Shown in pieces: positions 28,989 through 38,630 of a stretch of DNA of 64,000 nucleotides. Every line of letters begins with the position of its first letter. The first letter of the stretch is position 1. The notes under the pieces are model-generated. The model ran no database searches and had not been told where the DNA came from. It worked only from the letters and a program-made list of their open reading frames with translations. The stretch comes from Aquabacterium sp. J223 (lineage in GTDB: Bacteria; Pseudomonadota; Gammaproteobacteria; Burkholderiales; Burkholderiaceae_C), in the NCBI RefSeq assembly GCF_024666615.1, contig NZ_CP088297.1, forward strand, positions 1 to 64,000, in the 5' to 3' direction. A program made the position numbers and the translations under genes.

Positions 28989-30467
28989 ATGCCCGCCGCA
29001 CCGCTCCGCCTCGATGCCCGCCCGCCCGCGCGCGGCCTGGCGCTGACCGCCCTGACCGCCCTCGGCGCGCTGGCCATGGCCGCGCTGCTGACGCTGGCCG
29101 GCTGCGCCGGCCCGGGCGACATGCGGCCGCGGGCGCAGCCGCTGGCCGCGGCGCAGGCCGGCCTGCAGCCGGGCGCCGCGCCGGTGGTCGCCGAGACCTG
29201 GTGGACCACCTTCGGCGACGCCCAGCTCGACGCCCTGGTCGCCAAGGCGCTGCAGGACCACCCCAACCTCACCGCCGCCGCCGCCCGCCTGGAGCGTGCG
29301 CGCGCCGCGGTCGCCGGCATCGACGCCGCGGGGTCGCCGCAGGCGCAGGGCAGCCTGGAGGTGAGCCGCCAGCGCTTCACCGAGAACGGCATCGTCCCGC
29401 CGCCGCTGGCCGGCAGCGTGCGCAACCTCGGCACCCTGCAGGCAGGCCTGTCGTGGGAGCTGGACTTCTTCGGCCGCCACCGCCACGAGCTGCAGGCCGC
29501 CCTCGGCGCCGAACGCGCCGCGCAGGCCGAGGCGCAGGGCGTCAAGGTGGCGCTGGCCGCCAACGTCGCGCGCACCTACTTCCAGCTCGGCCGGCTGCAG
29601 GCGCAGCGTGGGGTGGCGGACCGCACGCTGGCCCAGCGCGGCCAGCTGCTGGGCCTGATCCAGCAGCGGGTCCGCGCCGGCCTGGACACCCACGTCGAGC
29701 TGCGCCAGGGCGAAGGCGCCCTGCCCGAGGCGCGCCAGCAGATCGAGGCGCTGGACGAGCAGATCGCGCTCGCCCGCCATGCGCTGGCCGCGCTGACGGC
29801 ACAGCCGCCCGGGGCGCTGCAAGGCCTGCAGGTGACGCTGCGGGACGGCGGCGCCCGGCCGCTGCCGGACGACCTGCCGGCCGACCTGCTGGCGCGCCGG
29901 CCCGACGTCGACGCCGCCCGGCTGCGCGTCGAGGCCGCCGCGGCCGACCTGCAGGCCGCGCGGGCGCAGTTCTTCCCCAGCGTCAACCTCACCGCCTTCG
30001 CCGGCTTCAACGCCGTCGGGCTGGACCGGCTGCTCGACCTCGGCAGCCGCCAGGCCGGCGTCGCGCCGGCGCTGCGGCTGCCGCTGTTGGACGCCGGCCG
30101 GCTGCGCGCCAACCACCGCGGCCGGGCGGCCGACGTCGATGCCGCCGTCGCCGCCTACAACGGCGCGGTGCTGGACGCGGTGCGCGACGTCGCCGACCAG
30201 GTGGCCTCGCTGCGCGCCCTCCAGCGCCAGCGGCAGGAGCAGGTGCAGGCACAGGCCGCCGCCGAAAGCGCCTACGACCTGGCCGTGCAGCGCTACCGCA
30301 GCGGCCTGAGCCCCTACCTCACCGTGCTGACCGCCGAGACCGCGGTGCTGGCGCAGCGCCGCGCCGCGGCCGACCTGCAGGCCCGCACGCTGGACACCGA
30401 GGTGGCGCTGCTGCGCGCCCTGGGCGGCGGCTACGGCCCGGACCCGCGCCTGGCCCGCGCCCCCTGA
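28989..30467 (+). CDS. NodT-family outer-membrane efflux lipoprotein
   Basis: 492 aa. The N-terminal hydrophobic stretch ends in the lipobox LAGC (Cys39), so it is an outer-membrane lipoprotein. Two homologous TolC-like halves follow with the conserved WWTTFGDAQLDALV start, LSWELDFFGR and LPADLLARRPDVDAARLRVE motifs. It forms the trimeric exit channel for the adaptor and pump coded just downstream. The gap to marR is 41 bases, and the next gene starts 14 bases after its stop. Confidence 0.93.
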   Translation: MPAAPLRLDARPPARGLALTALTALGALAMAALLTLAGCAGPGDMRPRAQPLAAAQAGLQPGAAPVVAETWWTTFGDAQLDALVAKALQDHPNLTAAAARLERARAAVAGIDAAGSPQAQGSLEVSRQRFTENGIVPPPLAGSVRNLGTLQAGLSWELDFFGRHRHELQAALGAERAAQAEAQGVKVALAANVARTYFQLGRLQAQRGVADRTLAQRGQLLGLIQQRVRAGLDTHVELRQGEGALPEARQQIEALDEQIALARHALAALTAQPPGALQGLQVTLRDGGARPLPDDLPADLLARRPDVDAARLRVEAAAADLQAARAQFFPSVNLTAFAGFNAVGLDRLLDLGSRQAGVAPALRLPLLDAGRLRANHRGRAADVDAAVAAYNGAVLDAVRDVADQVASLRALQRQRQEQVQAQAAAESAYDLAVQRYRSGLSPYLTVLTAETAVLAQRRAAADLQARTLDTEVALLRALGGGYGPDPRLARAP

Positions 30468-30481
30468 CCCGGAAGACGACG

Positions 30482-31801
30482 ATGAACCCGAACGACACGC
30501 CTGCACCACCCGCCCCCGCGCGCGCCGAGGCCCACGAGCGCCATCCCCGCCGGCGCCAGGCGCTGGGCGCGGTGGCCGCCGCGATGCTGCTCGGCGGTGC
30601 GGCGTACGGCGCCTACTGGGCGCTGGTGCTCAACCACTTCGAGCGCACCGACAACGCCTACGTGCAGGGCAACATCGTGCAGATCACGCCGCAGGTGGGC
30701 GGCACGGTGCTCGCCATCGGCGCCGACGACACCGACTTCGTCAAGGCCGGGCAGACGCTGGTCCGGCTGGACACCGCCGATGCGCAGGTGGCGCTCGACC
30801 AGGCGGAAGCCCAGCTGGCGCAGACCGTGCGCGAGGTGCGCACCCTGTACGCCAACAACGCCGCGCTGCGCGCCCAGGTGGCGCTGCGCCAGGCCGATGC
30901 CGCCCGCGCCCAGGCCGACCTGGCGCGGGCGCAGGACGACGTGTCGCGGCGCGCGCCGCTGGTGGCCACCGGCGCGGTGGGGCAGGAGGAGTTCAACCAC
31001 GCCAACGCGCAGCTCACCGCCGCCCGCAGCGGCGTGCAGGCCGCGCAGTCGGCCGTCGCCGCCGCGAAGGAGCAGCTGCTGTCGGCCGAATCGCTGACCG
31101 ACAACACCAGCGTCGAGCAGCACCCCAACGTGCAGCGCGCCGCGGCCCGGGTGCGCGAGGCGTACCTGGCGCTCAAGCGCGTCGACCTGCCGGCGCCGGT
31201 GGACGGCTACGTGGCCAAGCGCAACGTGCAGCTCGGCCAGCGGGTGCAGGCCGGCGCGCCGCTGATGACGGTGGTCGGCCTGCAGGACCTGTGGGTCGAC
31301 GCGAACTTCAAGGAAAGCCAGCTGCGCCAGTTGCGCATCGGCCAGCCGGCCACGCTCACGGCCGACGTCTACGGCGAAAAGGTCGAGTACCACGGCGTGG
31401 TCGAGGGCCTGGGCGCGGGCACCGGCGGCGCCTTCTCGCTGCTGCCGGCGCAGAACGCCACCGGCAACTGGATCAAGATCGTGCAGCGGGTGCCGGTGCG
31501 CATCGCGCTGAACCGCGAGCAGGTGGCCGCGCACCCGCTGCGCGTCGGCCTGTCGATGGAGGCCAGGGTGGACGTCAGCAACACCGACGGCAAGGTGCTG
31601 GCCGACGCGCCGCGCCGGCAGCCGGTGGCGCAGACCCAGGTCTTCGACCGGCTGAACCGGGACGCCGACGAGGAGGTGCGCCGCATCATCTCGGCCCACG
31701 GCGGCAGGGCGCCCGCGCTGGCCCGCGCCAGCGCCCAGCGCCGGCCCGTCACCGACCGCCAGGACGCCGCGCACGTGGTGGCCCATGCCGTGAAGCCCTG
31801 A
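30482..31801 (+). CDS. EmrA-type HlyD-family membrane fusion protein
   Basis: 439 aa. A short cytoplasmic N terminus is followed by one membrane helix (residues 27-47), then the periplasmic adaptor: FERTDNAYVQGNIVQITPQV and GGTVLAIG mark the first lipoyl half, a coiled-coil hairpin of about 120 residues follows (AQADAARAQADLARAQDD region), and APVDGYVAKRNVQLGQRV is the second half. It links the inner-membrane pump to the NodT channel. Its stop overlaps the pump's start (TGATG). Some extra hydrophilic sequence sits at the C terminus. Confidence 0.94.
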   Translation: MNPNDTPAPPAPARAEAHERHPRRRQALGAVAAAMLLGGAAYGAYWALVLNHFERTDNAYVQGNIVQITPQVGGTVLAIGADDTDFVKAGQTLVRLDTADAQVALDQAEAQLAQTVREVRTLYANNAALRAQVALRQADAARAQADLARAQDDVSRRAPLVATGAVGQEEFNHANAQLTAARSGVQAAQSAVAAAKEQLLSAESLTDNTSVEQHPNVQRAAARVREAYLALKRVDLPAPVDGYVAKRNVQLGQRVQAGAPLMTVVGLQDLWVDANFKESQLRQLRIGQPATLTADVYGEKVEYHGVVEGLGAGTGGAFSLLPAQNATGNWIKIVQRVPVRIALNREQVAAHPLRVGLSMEARVDVSNTDGKVLADAPRRQPVAQTQVFDRLNRDADEEVRRIISAHGGRAPALARASAQRRPVTDRQDAAHVVAHAVKP

Positions 31802-33363
31802 TGTCGGCCGCCGCGCAGGACGCCGCCGCGCCGCCGCCGCTGACCGGCGGCGCGCTGGTGCTGGGCACGCTGGCGCTGTCGCTGGCCACCTTCATGAACG
31901 TGCTGGACACGTCGATCGCCAACGTGTCGCTGCCCGCCATCGCCGGCGACCTGGGCGTCAGTCCCCACCAGGGCACCTGGGTCATCACCAGCTTCGGCGT
32001 GGCCAACGCCATCAGCGTGCCGCTGACCGGCTGGCTGACGCAGCGCTTCGGCGCGGTGCGGCTGTTCACCGGCAGCATCCTGCTGTTCGTGCTGACCAGC
32101 TGGCTGTGCGGCTTCGCGCCGTCGCTCGGATGGCTGGTCGCCTTCCGCGTCATGCAGGGGCTGGTGGCGGGGCCGATGATCCCGCTGTCGCAGACGCTGC
32201 TGCTGTCCAGCTACCCGCGGTCCAAGGCCGGCACCGCGCTGGCGATGTGGTCGATGACGACGCTGGTCGCGCCCGTGGTGGGGCCGCTGCTGGGCGGCTG
32301 GATCACCGACAACATCGCCTGGCCGTGGATCTTCTACATCAACGTGCCGGTGGGCCTGGCCGCGGCCGCCGCCACCTGGGCGCTCTACCGCAAGCGCGAG
32401 ACGCCGACCCGCAAGCTGCCGATCGACGGCATCGGCCTGGCCCTGCTCGTCGTCTGGGTGGGCGCGCTGCAGATCATGCTGGACAAGGGCAAGGAGCTGG
32501 ACTGGTTCCACTCCGGCCTGATCGTCGTGCTGGCGCTGGTGGCACTGGTGGGCTTCCTGTTCTTCCTGGCGTGGGAGCTGACCGAGAAGCACCCGGTGGT
32601 GGACCTGCGCCTCTTCGGCCGCCGCGACTTCGCGCTCGGCACCGCGACGCTGTCGGTGGCCTATTGCCTCTTCTTCGGCAACGTGGTGCTGCTGCCGCTG
32701 TGGCTGCAGCAGTGGATGGGCTACACCGCCACCGCGGCCGGCATGGCGCTGGCGCCGGTGGGCCTGATGGCCATCGTGCTGTCGCCCTGGGTGGGCCGCA
32801 ACGTGACGCGCTTCGATCCCCGCGCCATGGCCACCGGCTCCTTCCTGCTGTTCGCGCTGATCCTGTGGATGCGCGCGCAGTTCACCACGCAGACCGACCT
32901 CTGGCACATCCTGCTGCCCACCCTCATCCAGGGCGCGGCGCTGGCGCTCTTCTTCATCCCGCTGCAGAGCATCATCATGTCCGGCCTCAGCCCGGACCGC
33001 ATGCCGGCGGCCTCGGGCCTGTCGAACTTCGCGCGCATCACCGCCGGCGCGATGGGCACCTCCATCGCCACCACGTTGTGGGACGACCGTGCCACCCTGC
33101 ACCACGCCCACCTGGTCGAGCAGATGGGCGGCCCGGGCCAGCCGCAGACCGCCGACGCCTGGACCCGCCTGGCCGCCGCCGGCCTCAGCCCCGAGCAGAT
33201 CGCCGTGCAGCTCAACCGGCTGGTCGACCAGCAGGCCTTCACCCGCGCGGTGGACGATGTGTTCTTCGGCTCGGCGGTGCTCTTCCTGCTGCTGATCGGC
33301 CTGGTCTGGTTCACGCGCCGGCCGGCGCGGGGCGCCGCGGTGGACGCCGGCGGCGCCCATTGA
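31801..33363 (+). CDS. EmrB/QacA-type (DHA2) MFS drug efflux pump
   Basis: 520 aa with 14 predicted membrane helices. It shows the DHA2 motifs: LDTSIANVSLPAIAGDLG in helix 1, WLTQRFGAVR as the loop 2-3 motif, RVMQGLVAGPMIPLSQ, and GPLLGGWITD of motif C. With the EmrA-like adaptor and NodT channel it makes a tripartite pump that expels drugs or hydrophobic acids using the proton gradient. Substrates cannot be read from the sequence. It ends the MarR-controlled operon and is convergent with the hydrolase gene, 16 bases apart. Confidence 0.95.
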   Translation: MSAAAQDAAAPPPLTGGALVLGTLALSLATFMNVLDTSIANVSLPAIAGDLGVSPHQGTWVITSFGVANAISVPLTGWLTQRFGAVRLFTGSILLFVLTSWLCGFAPSLGWLVAFRVMQGLVAGPMIPLSQTLLLSSYPRSKAGTALAMWSMTTLVAPVVGPLLGGWITDNIAWPWIFYINVPVGLAAAAATWALYRKRETPTRKLPIDGIGLALLVVWVGALQIMLDKGKELDWFHSGLIVVLALVALVGFLFFLAWELTEKHPVVDLRLFGRRDFALGTATLSVAYCLFFGNVVLLPLWLQQWMGYTATAAGMALAPVGLMAIVLSPWVGRNVTRFDPRAMATGSFLLFALILWMRAQFTTQTDLWHILLPTLIQGAALALFFIPLQSIIMSGLSPDRMPAASGLSNFARITAGAMGTSIATTLWDDRATLHHAHLVEQMGGPGQPQTADAWTRLAAAGLSPEQIAVQLNRLVDQQAFTRAVDDVFFGSAVLFLLLIGLVWFTRRPARGAAVDAGGAH

Positions 33364-33379
33364 GGCGGCGCCGCCGCCT

Positions 33380-34221
33380 TCACACGGCGGCGAGGAACCG
33401 CTCCACCACCGACCACTGCCCCGGCGTGTTCAGCGCCGGCGCATGGCCGCAGCCGGGCACGGTGACCACCAGCGCCCGCGGGCCGCGCCGTCGCATCGCC
33501 TCGGCGGTCTCGGGCCGCAGCAGGTCGGAGTCCTCGCCGCGCAGGCACAGCACCGGCAACGCCAGCGAGTCCCAGGCCTCCCAGCGGGCGTAGTCGTCGG
33601 GGTGGTCGGTGAACTGGCGCACGATGGCCGGGTCGTAGTGCGGCGTCACCCGGCCGTCGGGCAGGCGGCGGGTGGAGGTCTCGGTCAGCCGGCGCCATTG
33701 CGCATCGGTCAGCTCGCCGTAGGGCGCGTAGGCGGCCCGGAAGAAGGCCTCCAGCTCGCCCACCGTGGCGAAGGCCGGCGGGTCGCCGACGTAACGCCGG
33801 ATGCGGTCCAGCGCCGGCGCGGCCAGCTCGGGGCCGATGTCGTTGAGCACCAGCCGGCGGATGCGGCCCCTCAGCTCGGTTGCCGCCGCCAGCAGGCCGA
33901 TCGCCCCGCCCATCGAGGTGCCCAGCCACAGGCAGTGGTCGAGGTTCAGGCCGTCGAGCAGCGCGCCGGCCAGCCCGACGTAGGACGCCAGGCAGTACTC
34001 GCGCGCCGGGTCCTCGGCCCACTGCGACAGGCCGCGGCCCACCGTGTCCGGGCAGATCACCCGCCAGCGCTGCGACAGGTGCGCCGCGATGTCGTCCATG
34101 TCGCGCCCGGTGCGCGCCAGGCCGTGCCAGGCGATCACCGTCTCGGCGTGCTCGGCCCCCACTCGGTGTAGTGGAGCTCGCGGCCGGCGCAGCGCAGGTA
34201 GCGGGAGTGCATGGACGACAT
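33380..34221 (-). CDS. Alpha/beta-fold hydrolase (one-base frameshift)
   Basis: About 280 aa after repair. The corrected N terminus is MSSMHSRYLRCAGRELHYTE, then WHGLARTGRDMDD, the oxyanion region. The nucleophile elbow is LGTSMGG (Ser), and the acid and His lie in the C-terminal third (LRGEDSDLL; PGCGHAPALN). No signal peptide, so cytoplasmic. The frame breaks at the five-C run 34156-34160, where one base is missing. The start may be 34221 or 34212. Its 5' end lies 17 bases after the 3HB-oligomer hydrolase gene, so it is probably the last gene of the same minus-strand operon and might act on a hydroxyacyl ester, but the substrate is unproven. Confidence 0.85.
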
Positions 34222-34238
34222 CGGGATCACGCCTTCGC

Positions 34239-36467
34239 TCAGTCGGGGACCGTGATGGCGAGAGACGACCCGGCGGTGGCGATGAAGCCGATGGCGCTGC
34301 CCAGCGCCGGGGTGGCGGCGATCGCCGGCACATGGGCCGTCGTCAACGCCGGCGCCGCGCCGGGTGTGCCGCCACGCGGGGTGGTGCGCACCACCTGGCT
34401 GAACGGAAGCGCGGTGCCGCTGCGCAGGTGGGCCCACATGGCGTCCATCGCCTGATTGAAGTAGACGTGCAGCGGCACGAAGCGGTTGTCGAAGCCGCTG
34501 AACGGCAGGAAGCCGTCGAAGTGCTGCGCGTTGGTCACCTCGATGTAGCGCAGCCGGCTCGCGCTGCCCTCGGTCACCTGGTTGAAGGCGGTGTAGGCGC
34601 GGGCGTTGTTGTTGACGGGGATCAGCGCATCGCTGCGGCCGGCGACGATCAGCGTGGGCTTGCCGCGCAGGTTGCCGTTGACCAGCACCTCCGCGATGCC
34701 GGCCCGCACGGCCGCACTCTGCGCCGCAGTGGGCCGGGTGCTGGTGGCGGTGGCCGTCAGCGCCGCGCCGGTCTCGTCCACGCCGGTCACCAGGGCGCGC
34801 TGGCACAGCGCGGCGTCGAGGCCGAAGTCGAGCACGCCGGTGGACGGCGACACCGCGAACGACCACAGCTTGGCCCCGCCCACCGAGTTGTTGTAGACCA
34901 CCGCCGGCAGGTTGTTGCCCGCACCGCCGTTGGCCGTGCCGTTCTGCAGCGCGAAGCTCTGCGCCTTCCCCGCCGCCGTCATCGCCACCGGCGAGCCCGT
35001 CGCGTCCACCGCGGCGAAGCTGGTGTTGCACAGGTTCTCGTCCAAAGGGAAGCGACCGTAGGCCCACGGGTACATCGCCGACAGGATGGGACCGTTGCCC
35101 AGGCCGTAGTGCGCACTGTGCATGAGGTCGTGCTCGGCGGTCCAGCCGAAGGCGCGCAGCTTGGCCAGCGCATCCGCAGCGCGCTGGTCGGTGGTGGCGC
35201 CGCTCACCAGTCCCTTGGCGGCCAGGCCGGCGCAGCGATTGGTGGCGATGGCCGTCAGCGTGGCGTTGCCGCGGATCAGGTTGAACACCGACACCTCGGC
35301 CATCGCGGCGGCCGGGGCCAGCGCGGCGCAGGGTTGGTACAGGTTGCCCAGCGTGACGAAGTCGGCCAGCGTCTTGCCCTGCCCGGTGACCGGCGCGCCC
35401 GCGAACTGGATGGCGTAGCCGCTGGCGGTGGGCATCTCGGTGACCGGCTCACCGGCGACCACGCCGTCGATCAGGCCGTCGCCGTCCAGTTCGGCGGCGC
35501 GAATCACCGCCGCCCCGCCGTTGGACACCGAGCCGGCGATGACCAGCGTATTGGCGGCGGTGAACGGCACCGGGTTCTGGGCATCGCCGTAGCGCTCGTT
35601 GAGCACGTACAGCGCATAGCGGGCGGCGACCAGCGTGTCGCTGCCCCAGTCCTTCTCCGGGTTCTGCTGCGACTGCGCCTGCTTCACCCCCAGCCGGTTC
35701 GGCAGGGCGGCGTTGAACGCCGTGCGCGCGGCATCGGTGAGGCCGGCGACGAAATGGGCCAGCGCGCCGGCGGCCGAGCGCGCGGCTCGCGGGCCGTCGA
35801 CCCGGTTCACCGAGTCGTCGCCGGGGTCGTACAGCCCGATGCCCTTGCCGGCGTCGGTCAATGCCACCGCGCAACCCTGCTTCAGGCCCCACTCGGCGGA
35901 GGTGCCGATGGCACCGTAGACGCCACGCGAGCCGGACGACGGCCCGAGCACGATGCAGGGCCGGGCGGTGTTGAAACTGTCGGGCACCTGCACCGCCATG
36001 ACGGTCTGCTTGCGCCCGCTGCCGTCGTCCAGCACCGCCAGCGACTCGCGGCCCGGCACCAGCCCCTCGCCCGCGGTGACGGTGCCGTCGATGGCCACGT
36101 TGGGGCCGTAGAGCCGGCCGAAGCCGCCGTTGGCGGTGAAGTCCACCAACCCGCGGTAGTTGCTGTAGATGGCGTTGCGGCGCAGCTCCAGCGCGGTCGG
36201 GTTCAACGGATCGGCGTAGACCGGCACGGCGGCGGCCGCCAGTCCGATGCGGCCGAGTCCGGCCGTCAACAGGTCCTGCGTAGCGGCGCTGGTGCCGTTG
36301 CCCGGCGTGGTGGCCGCATAGGTGGTGGTGGACACCACCGTCACGCCCTGCGGCAGGCGGTTGACCGGAGGGTCGCCGCCGCCGCAGGCGACCAGCAGGC
36401 ACGTGCCCGCGGCCAGCGGCGTCAGCCGGGCCGCGCTGGCGTGAAGGGTGGAAGGTTTCGGCATCAT
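34239..36467 (-). CDS. D-(-)-3-hydroxybutyrate oligomer hydrolase
   Basis: 742 aa, normal for the family. The N terminus (MMPKPSTLH, then a hydrophobic stretch ending LLVACGGG) is a lipoprotein-type signal. The body matches 3HB-oligomer hydrolases: YSNYRGLVDFTANGGFGRLY, SSGSRGVYGAIGTSAEWGLK, the Ser motif IAGSVSNGG (active-site nucleophile) and IVAGRSDALIPVNNNARAY near the C terminus. These enzymes cut 3-hydroxybutyrate oligomers released from polyhydroxybutyrate. The ATG lies inside the stop region of livM, so the two are translationally coupled; that suggests uptake and hydrolysis are made together, although the liv substrate is unknown. Two Met codons in a row allow start 36467 or 36464. 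Confidence 0.92.
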   Translation of the reverse strand: MMPKPSTLHASAARLTPLAAGTCLLVACGGGDPPVNRLPQGVTVVSTTTYAATTPGNGTSAATQDLLTAGLGRIGLAAAAVPVYADPLNPTALELRRNAIYSNYRGLVDFTANGGFGRLYGPNVAIDGTVTAGEGLVPGRESLAVLDDGSGRKQTVMAVQVPDSFNTARPCIVLGPSSGSRGVYGAIGTSAEWGLKQGCAVALTDAGKGIGLYDPGDDSVNRVDGPRAARSAAGALAHFVAGLTDAARTAFNAALPNRLGVKQAQSQQNPEKDWGSDTLVAARYALYVLNERYGDAQNPVPFTAANTLVIAGSVSNGGAAVIRAAELDGDGLIDGVVAGEPVTEMPTASGYAIQFAGAPVTGQGKTLADFVTLGNLYQPCAALAPAAAMAEVSVFNLIRGNATLTAIATNRCAGLAAKGLVSGATTDQRAADALAKLRAFGWTAEHDLMHSAHYGLGNGPILSAMYPWAYGRFPLDENLCNTSFAAVDATGSPVAMTAAGKAQSFALQNGTANGGAGNNLPAVVYNNSVGGAKLWSFAVSPSTGVLDFGLDAALCQRALVTGVDETGAALTATATSTRPTAAQSAAVRAGIAEVLVNGNLRGKPTLIVAGRSDALIPVNNNARAYTAFNQVTEGSASRLRYIEVTNAQHFDGFLPFSGFDNRFVPLHVYFNQAMDAMWAHLRSGTALPFSQVVRTTPRGGTPGAAPALTTAHVPAIAATPALGSAIGFIATAGSSLAITVPD

Positions 36468-37582
36468 CGTTGTCTCCCTGTCTGTTGTGGCGATGAAGGC
36501 GAAGCGGGACGGGGCAGGCGCGGGCCGCGACGCTGGCGCAGCCGGCCGACGATGCCGGTCGGGAAGTGGTAGACCGACAGCACGAAAAGCACGCCCAGCC
36601 ACAGCAGCCAGCGGTCGGGCGAGATGAGCTGGGCGGCGACGGGCACGCCGTCGATGGCGGTGGACGCCAGCTTCATCAGGTCCTGCAGGTAGTTCTGCGC
36701 GACGACGAAGAGCACGCTGCCGATCACCGCGCCGTACAGCGTGCCCATGCCGCCGATGACGACGATGAGCAGGATGTCCAGCATGATCTCGAAGCTGAGC
36801 GTGGTGTCCGGCCCGGTGTAGCGCAGCCACAGCGCCAGCAGCGCGCCGGCCACGGTCGCGAACAGCGCCGACAGCACGTTGCTCCAGGTGCGGTAGACCA
36901 CGGTGCGGAAGCCGATCGCCTCGGCCCGGAAGTCGTTCTCGCGGATGGCCTGCAGCACGCGGCCGAAGGGCGAGTTGACGATGCGCAGCAGCAGGCCGAA
37001 CAGCACCACCACGGCGACGAAGATCAGGTAGTAGGTGAGCAGCCTGCCGTCCACCGTCACGCCGAGGAAGGGTTCCTCGAACGGCTCGAACGACGGCGAC
37101 AGCCAGGCCGGGTTGCGGAAGGTCAGGCCGTCCTCGCCGCCGGTGAAGTCCGACAGCTGCGAGGCCAGCGTCTGGAACGCCGCCGCCACCGCCAGCGTGA
37201 TCATGGCGAAGAAGATGGCCTTGACGCGCAGCGAGAACAGCCCGATCACCAGCGACACCACCAGCGAGACGGCCAGCGCCAGCGCGAGCCCGATCGCCAC
37301 CGCGCCCCAGCCCGCGCCCAGCTTGCTGCTGGCGATGGCCACGCCGTAGGCACCGATGCCGAAGAACATCGTGTGCGCGAAGCTGACGATGCCGGTGTAG
37401 CCCAGCAGCAGGTCGTAGCTGGCCACCAGCAGGACGAAGACGAGGATCTTGGCCGCGACGTTGAGCGCCTTGCTGCCGGGGAAGAGGAAGGGCGCGGCCA
37501 GCAGGCCGAGGAAGACGAGCACCAGGGCCAGCGAGAGCCAGCGGCTCTTCGGCAGGTCGTGCGACAGCATCCGATTCAGCAT
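36464..37582 (-). CDS. livM: Branched-chain amino acid-type ABC transporter permease LivM
   Basis: 372 aa with about ten membrane helices. It holds the LivM signature around GYTGIVSFAHTMFFGIGAYG and the coupling region AIRENDFRAEAIGFRTVVYR that contacts the ATPases. The C-terminal tail after FPTGIVGRL is basic and variable. It pairs with LivH in the membrane channel for a periplasmic binding-protein-dependent importer. The gene is 8 bases downstream of livH and overlaps the 3HB-oligomer hydrolase start. Confidence 0.94.
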   Translation of the reverse strand: MLNRMLSHDLPKSRWLSLALVLVFLGLLAAPFLFPGSKALNVAAKILVFVLLVASYDLLLGYTGIVSFAHTMFFGIGAYGVAIASSKLGAGWGAVAIGLALALAVSLVVSLVIGLFSLRVKAIFFAMITLAVAAAFQTLASQLSDFTGGEDGLTFRNPAWLSPSFEPFEEPFLGVTVDGRLLTYYLIFVAVVVLFGLLLRIVNSPFGRVLQAIRENDFRAEAIGFRTVVYRTWSNVLSALFATVAGALLALWLRYTGPDTTLSFEIMLDILLIVVIGGMGTLYGAVIGSVLFVVAQNYLQDLMKLASTAIDGVPVAAQLISPDRWLLWLGVLFVLSVYHFPTGIVGRLRQRRGPRLPRPASPSSPQQTGRQR

Positions 37583-37590
37583 CGACCGCC

Positions 37591-38622
37591 TCACCGGTTC
37601 GTCACCGGGTACAGGCCCTGCGGCCGCCACAGCAGCACCGCGACCATCAGCCCGATGTTGGAGAACAGCGCCACCTTGGGCGCGAGGAAACCGGTGTAGT
37701 TGGCCATCAGGCCCACCGCCAGCGCGCCGACGAAGCAGCCCAGCGTGGACCCCAGCCCGCCGATGATGATGACGATGAAGATCAGCACGTTGACCTGGGC
37801 GCCGATCTGCGGCGTCACGCTCTGCTGGTACAGGCCCCACATCACGCCGCCCAGGCCGGCCAGCGCGGAGCCGGCGGCGAAGACGCCGACGAAGAGGCGC
37901 CGGATGCGGTAGCCCAGGCTCTCGACCATCTCCCGGTCCTGCACGCCGGCGCGGATGAGCAGGCCGACCTTGGTGCGGTTCAGCGCCCACAGCAGCGCGA
38001 TGAAGACGACCAGACCGATGGCCACCGCGAGCAGGCGGTAGCGCTCCACCGCGGCGTCGCCGAAGATCACCGCGCCGCGCAGCGCCTCGGGCAGCGGCAG
38101 CGCCACCTGCTGCGGCCCCCACACCACCTTGATCAGCTCCTCGCCGACGATCATGCCGCCCATGGTGATGAGGATCTGCTTCAGGTGCTGGCCGTAGACC
38201 GGCCGGACGATCAGCCGCTCGAAGGCCAGGCCCAGCGCACCGGCCGCGGCCATCGCCACCAGCATCGCGGCGAACACGGCGGCCAGGTTCTGCCACACCA
38301 CGCCCGAGCCCGCCCAGTCGGCCATGCCGCCGAGCACGCTGGTGGCGACGAAAGCGCCGAGCGCGATGAACACGCCGTGGCCGAAGTTCAGCACGTCCAT
38401 CAGGCCGAAGACCAGCGTCAAGCCGGAGGCGATGATGAAGACGATGAAGCCCATCGCCAGGCCGGCGACGGTGAGCGTGAGCCAGGTCGAGGGGCTGCCG
38501 ATCAGCGGCAGGGCGATGGCGGCCAGCGCGACCAGCAGCGCCAGCGGCTTCCAATCGAAGCTGGCCTTCGGCACGGCGGCGGGTGCGCTGGTGCCAGGCA
38601 GGGTCGTGGCGGTGCTGCTCAT
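37591..38622 (-). CDS. livH: Branched-chain amino acid-type ABC transporter permease LivH
   Basis: 343 aa, a bit longer than usual because of an N-terminal extension of about 25 residues. Membrane helices begin at LALLVALAAIALPLIG. The LivH motif ASGLTLVFGLMDVLNFGHG is clear, and AGVQDREMVESLGYRIRRLF is the ATPase-contact loop. The ATG at 38622 is chosen; an in-frame GTG at 38634, overlapping the livF stop, is also possible. Confidence 0.94.
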   Translation of the reverse strand: MSSTATTLPGTSAPAAVPKASFDWKPLALLVALAAIALPLIGSPSTWLTLTVAGLAMGFIVFIIASGLTLVFGLMDVLNFGHGVFIALGAFVATSVLGGMADWAGSGVVWQNLAAVFAAMLVAMAAAGALGLAFERLIVRPVYGQHLKQILITMGGMIVGEELIKVVWGPQQVALPLPEALRGAVIFGDAAVERYRLLAVAIGLVVFIALLWALNRTKVGLLIRAGVQDREMVESLGYRIRRLFVGVFAAGSALAGLGGVMWGLYQQSVTPQIGAQVNVLIFIVIIIGGLGSTLGCFVGALAVGLMANYTGFLAPKVALFSNIGLMVAVLLWRPQGLYPVTNR

Positions 38623-38630
38623 CGCGTCGC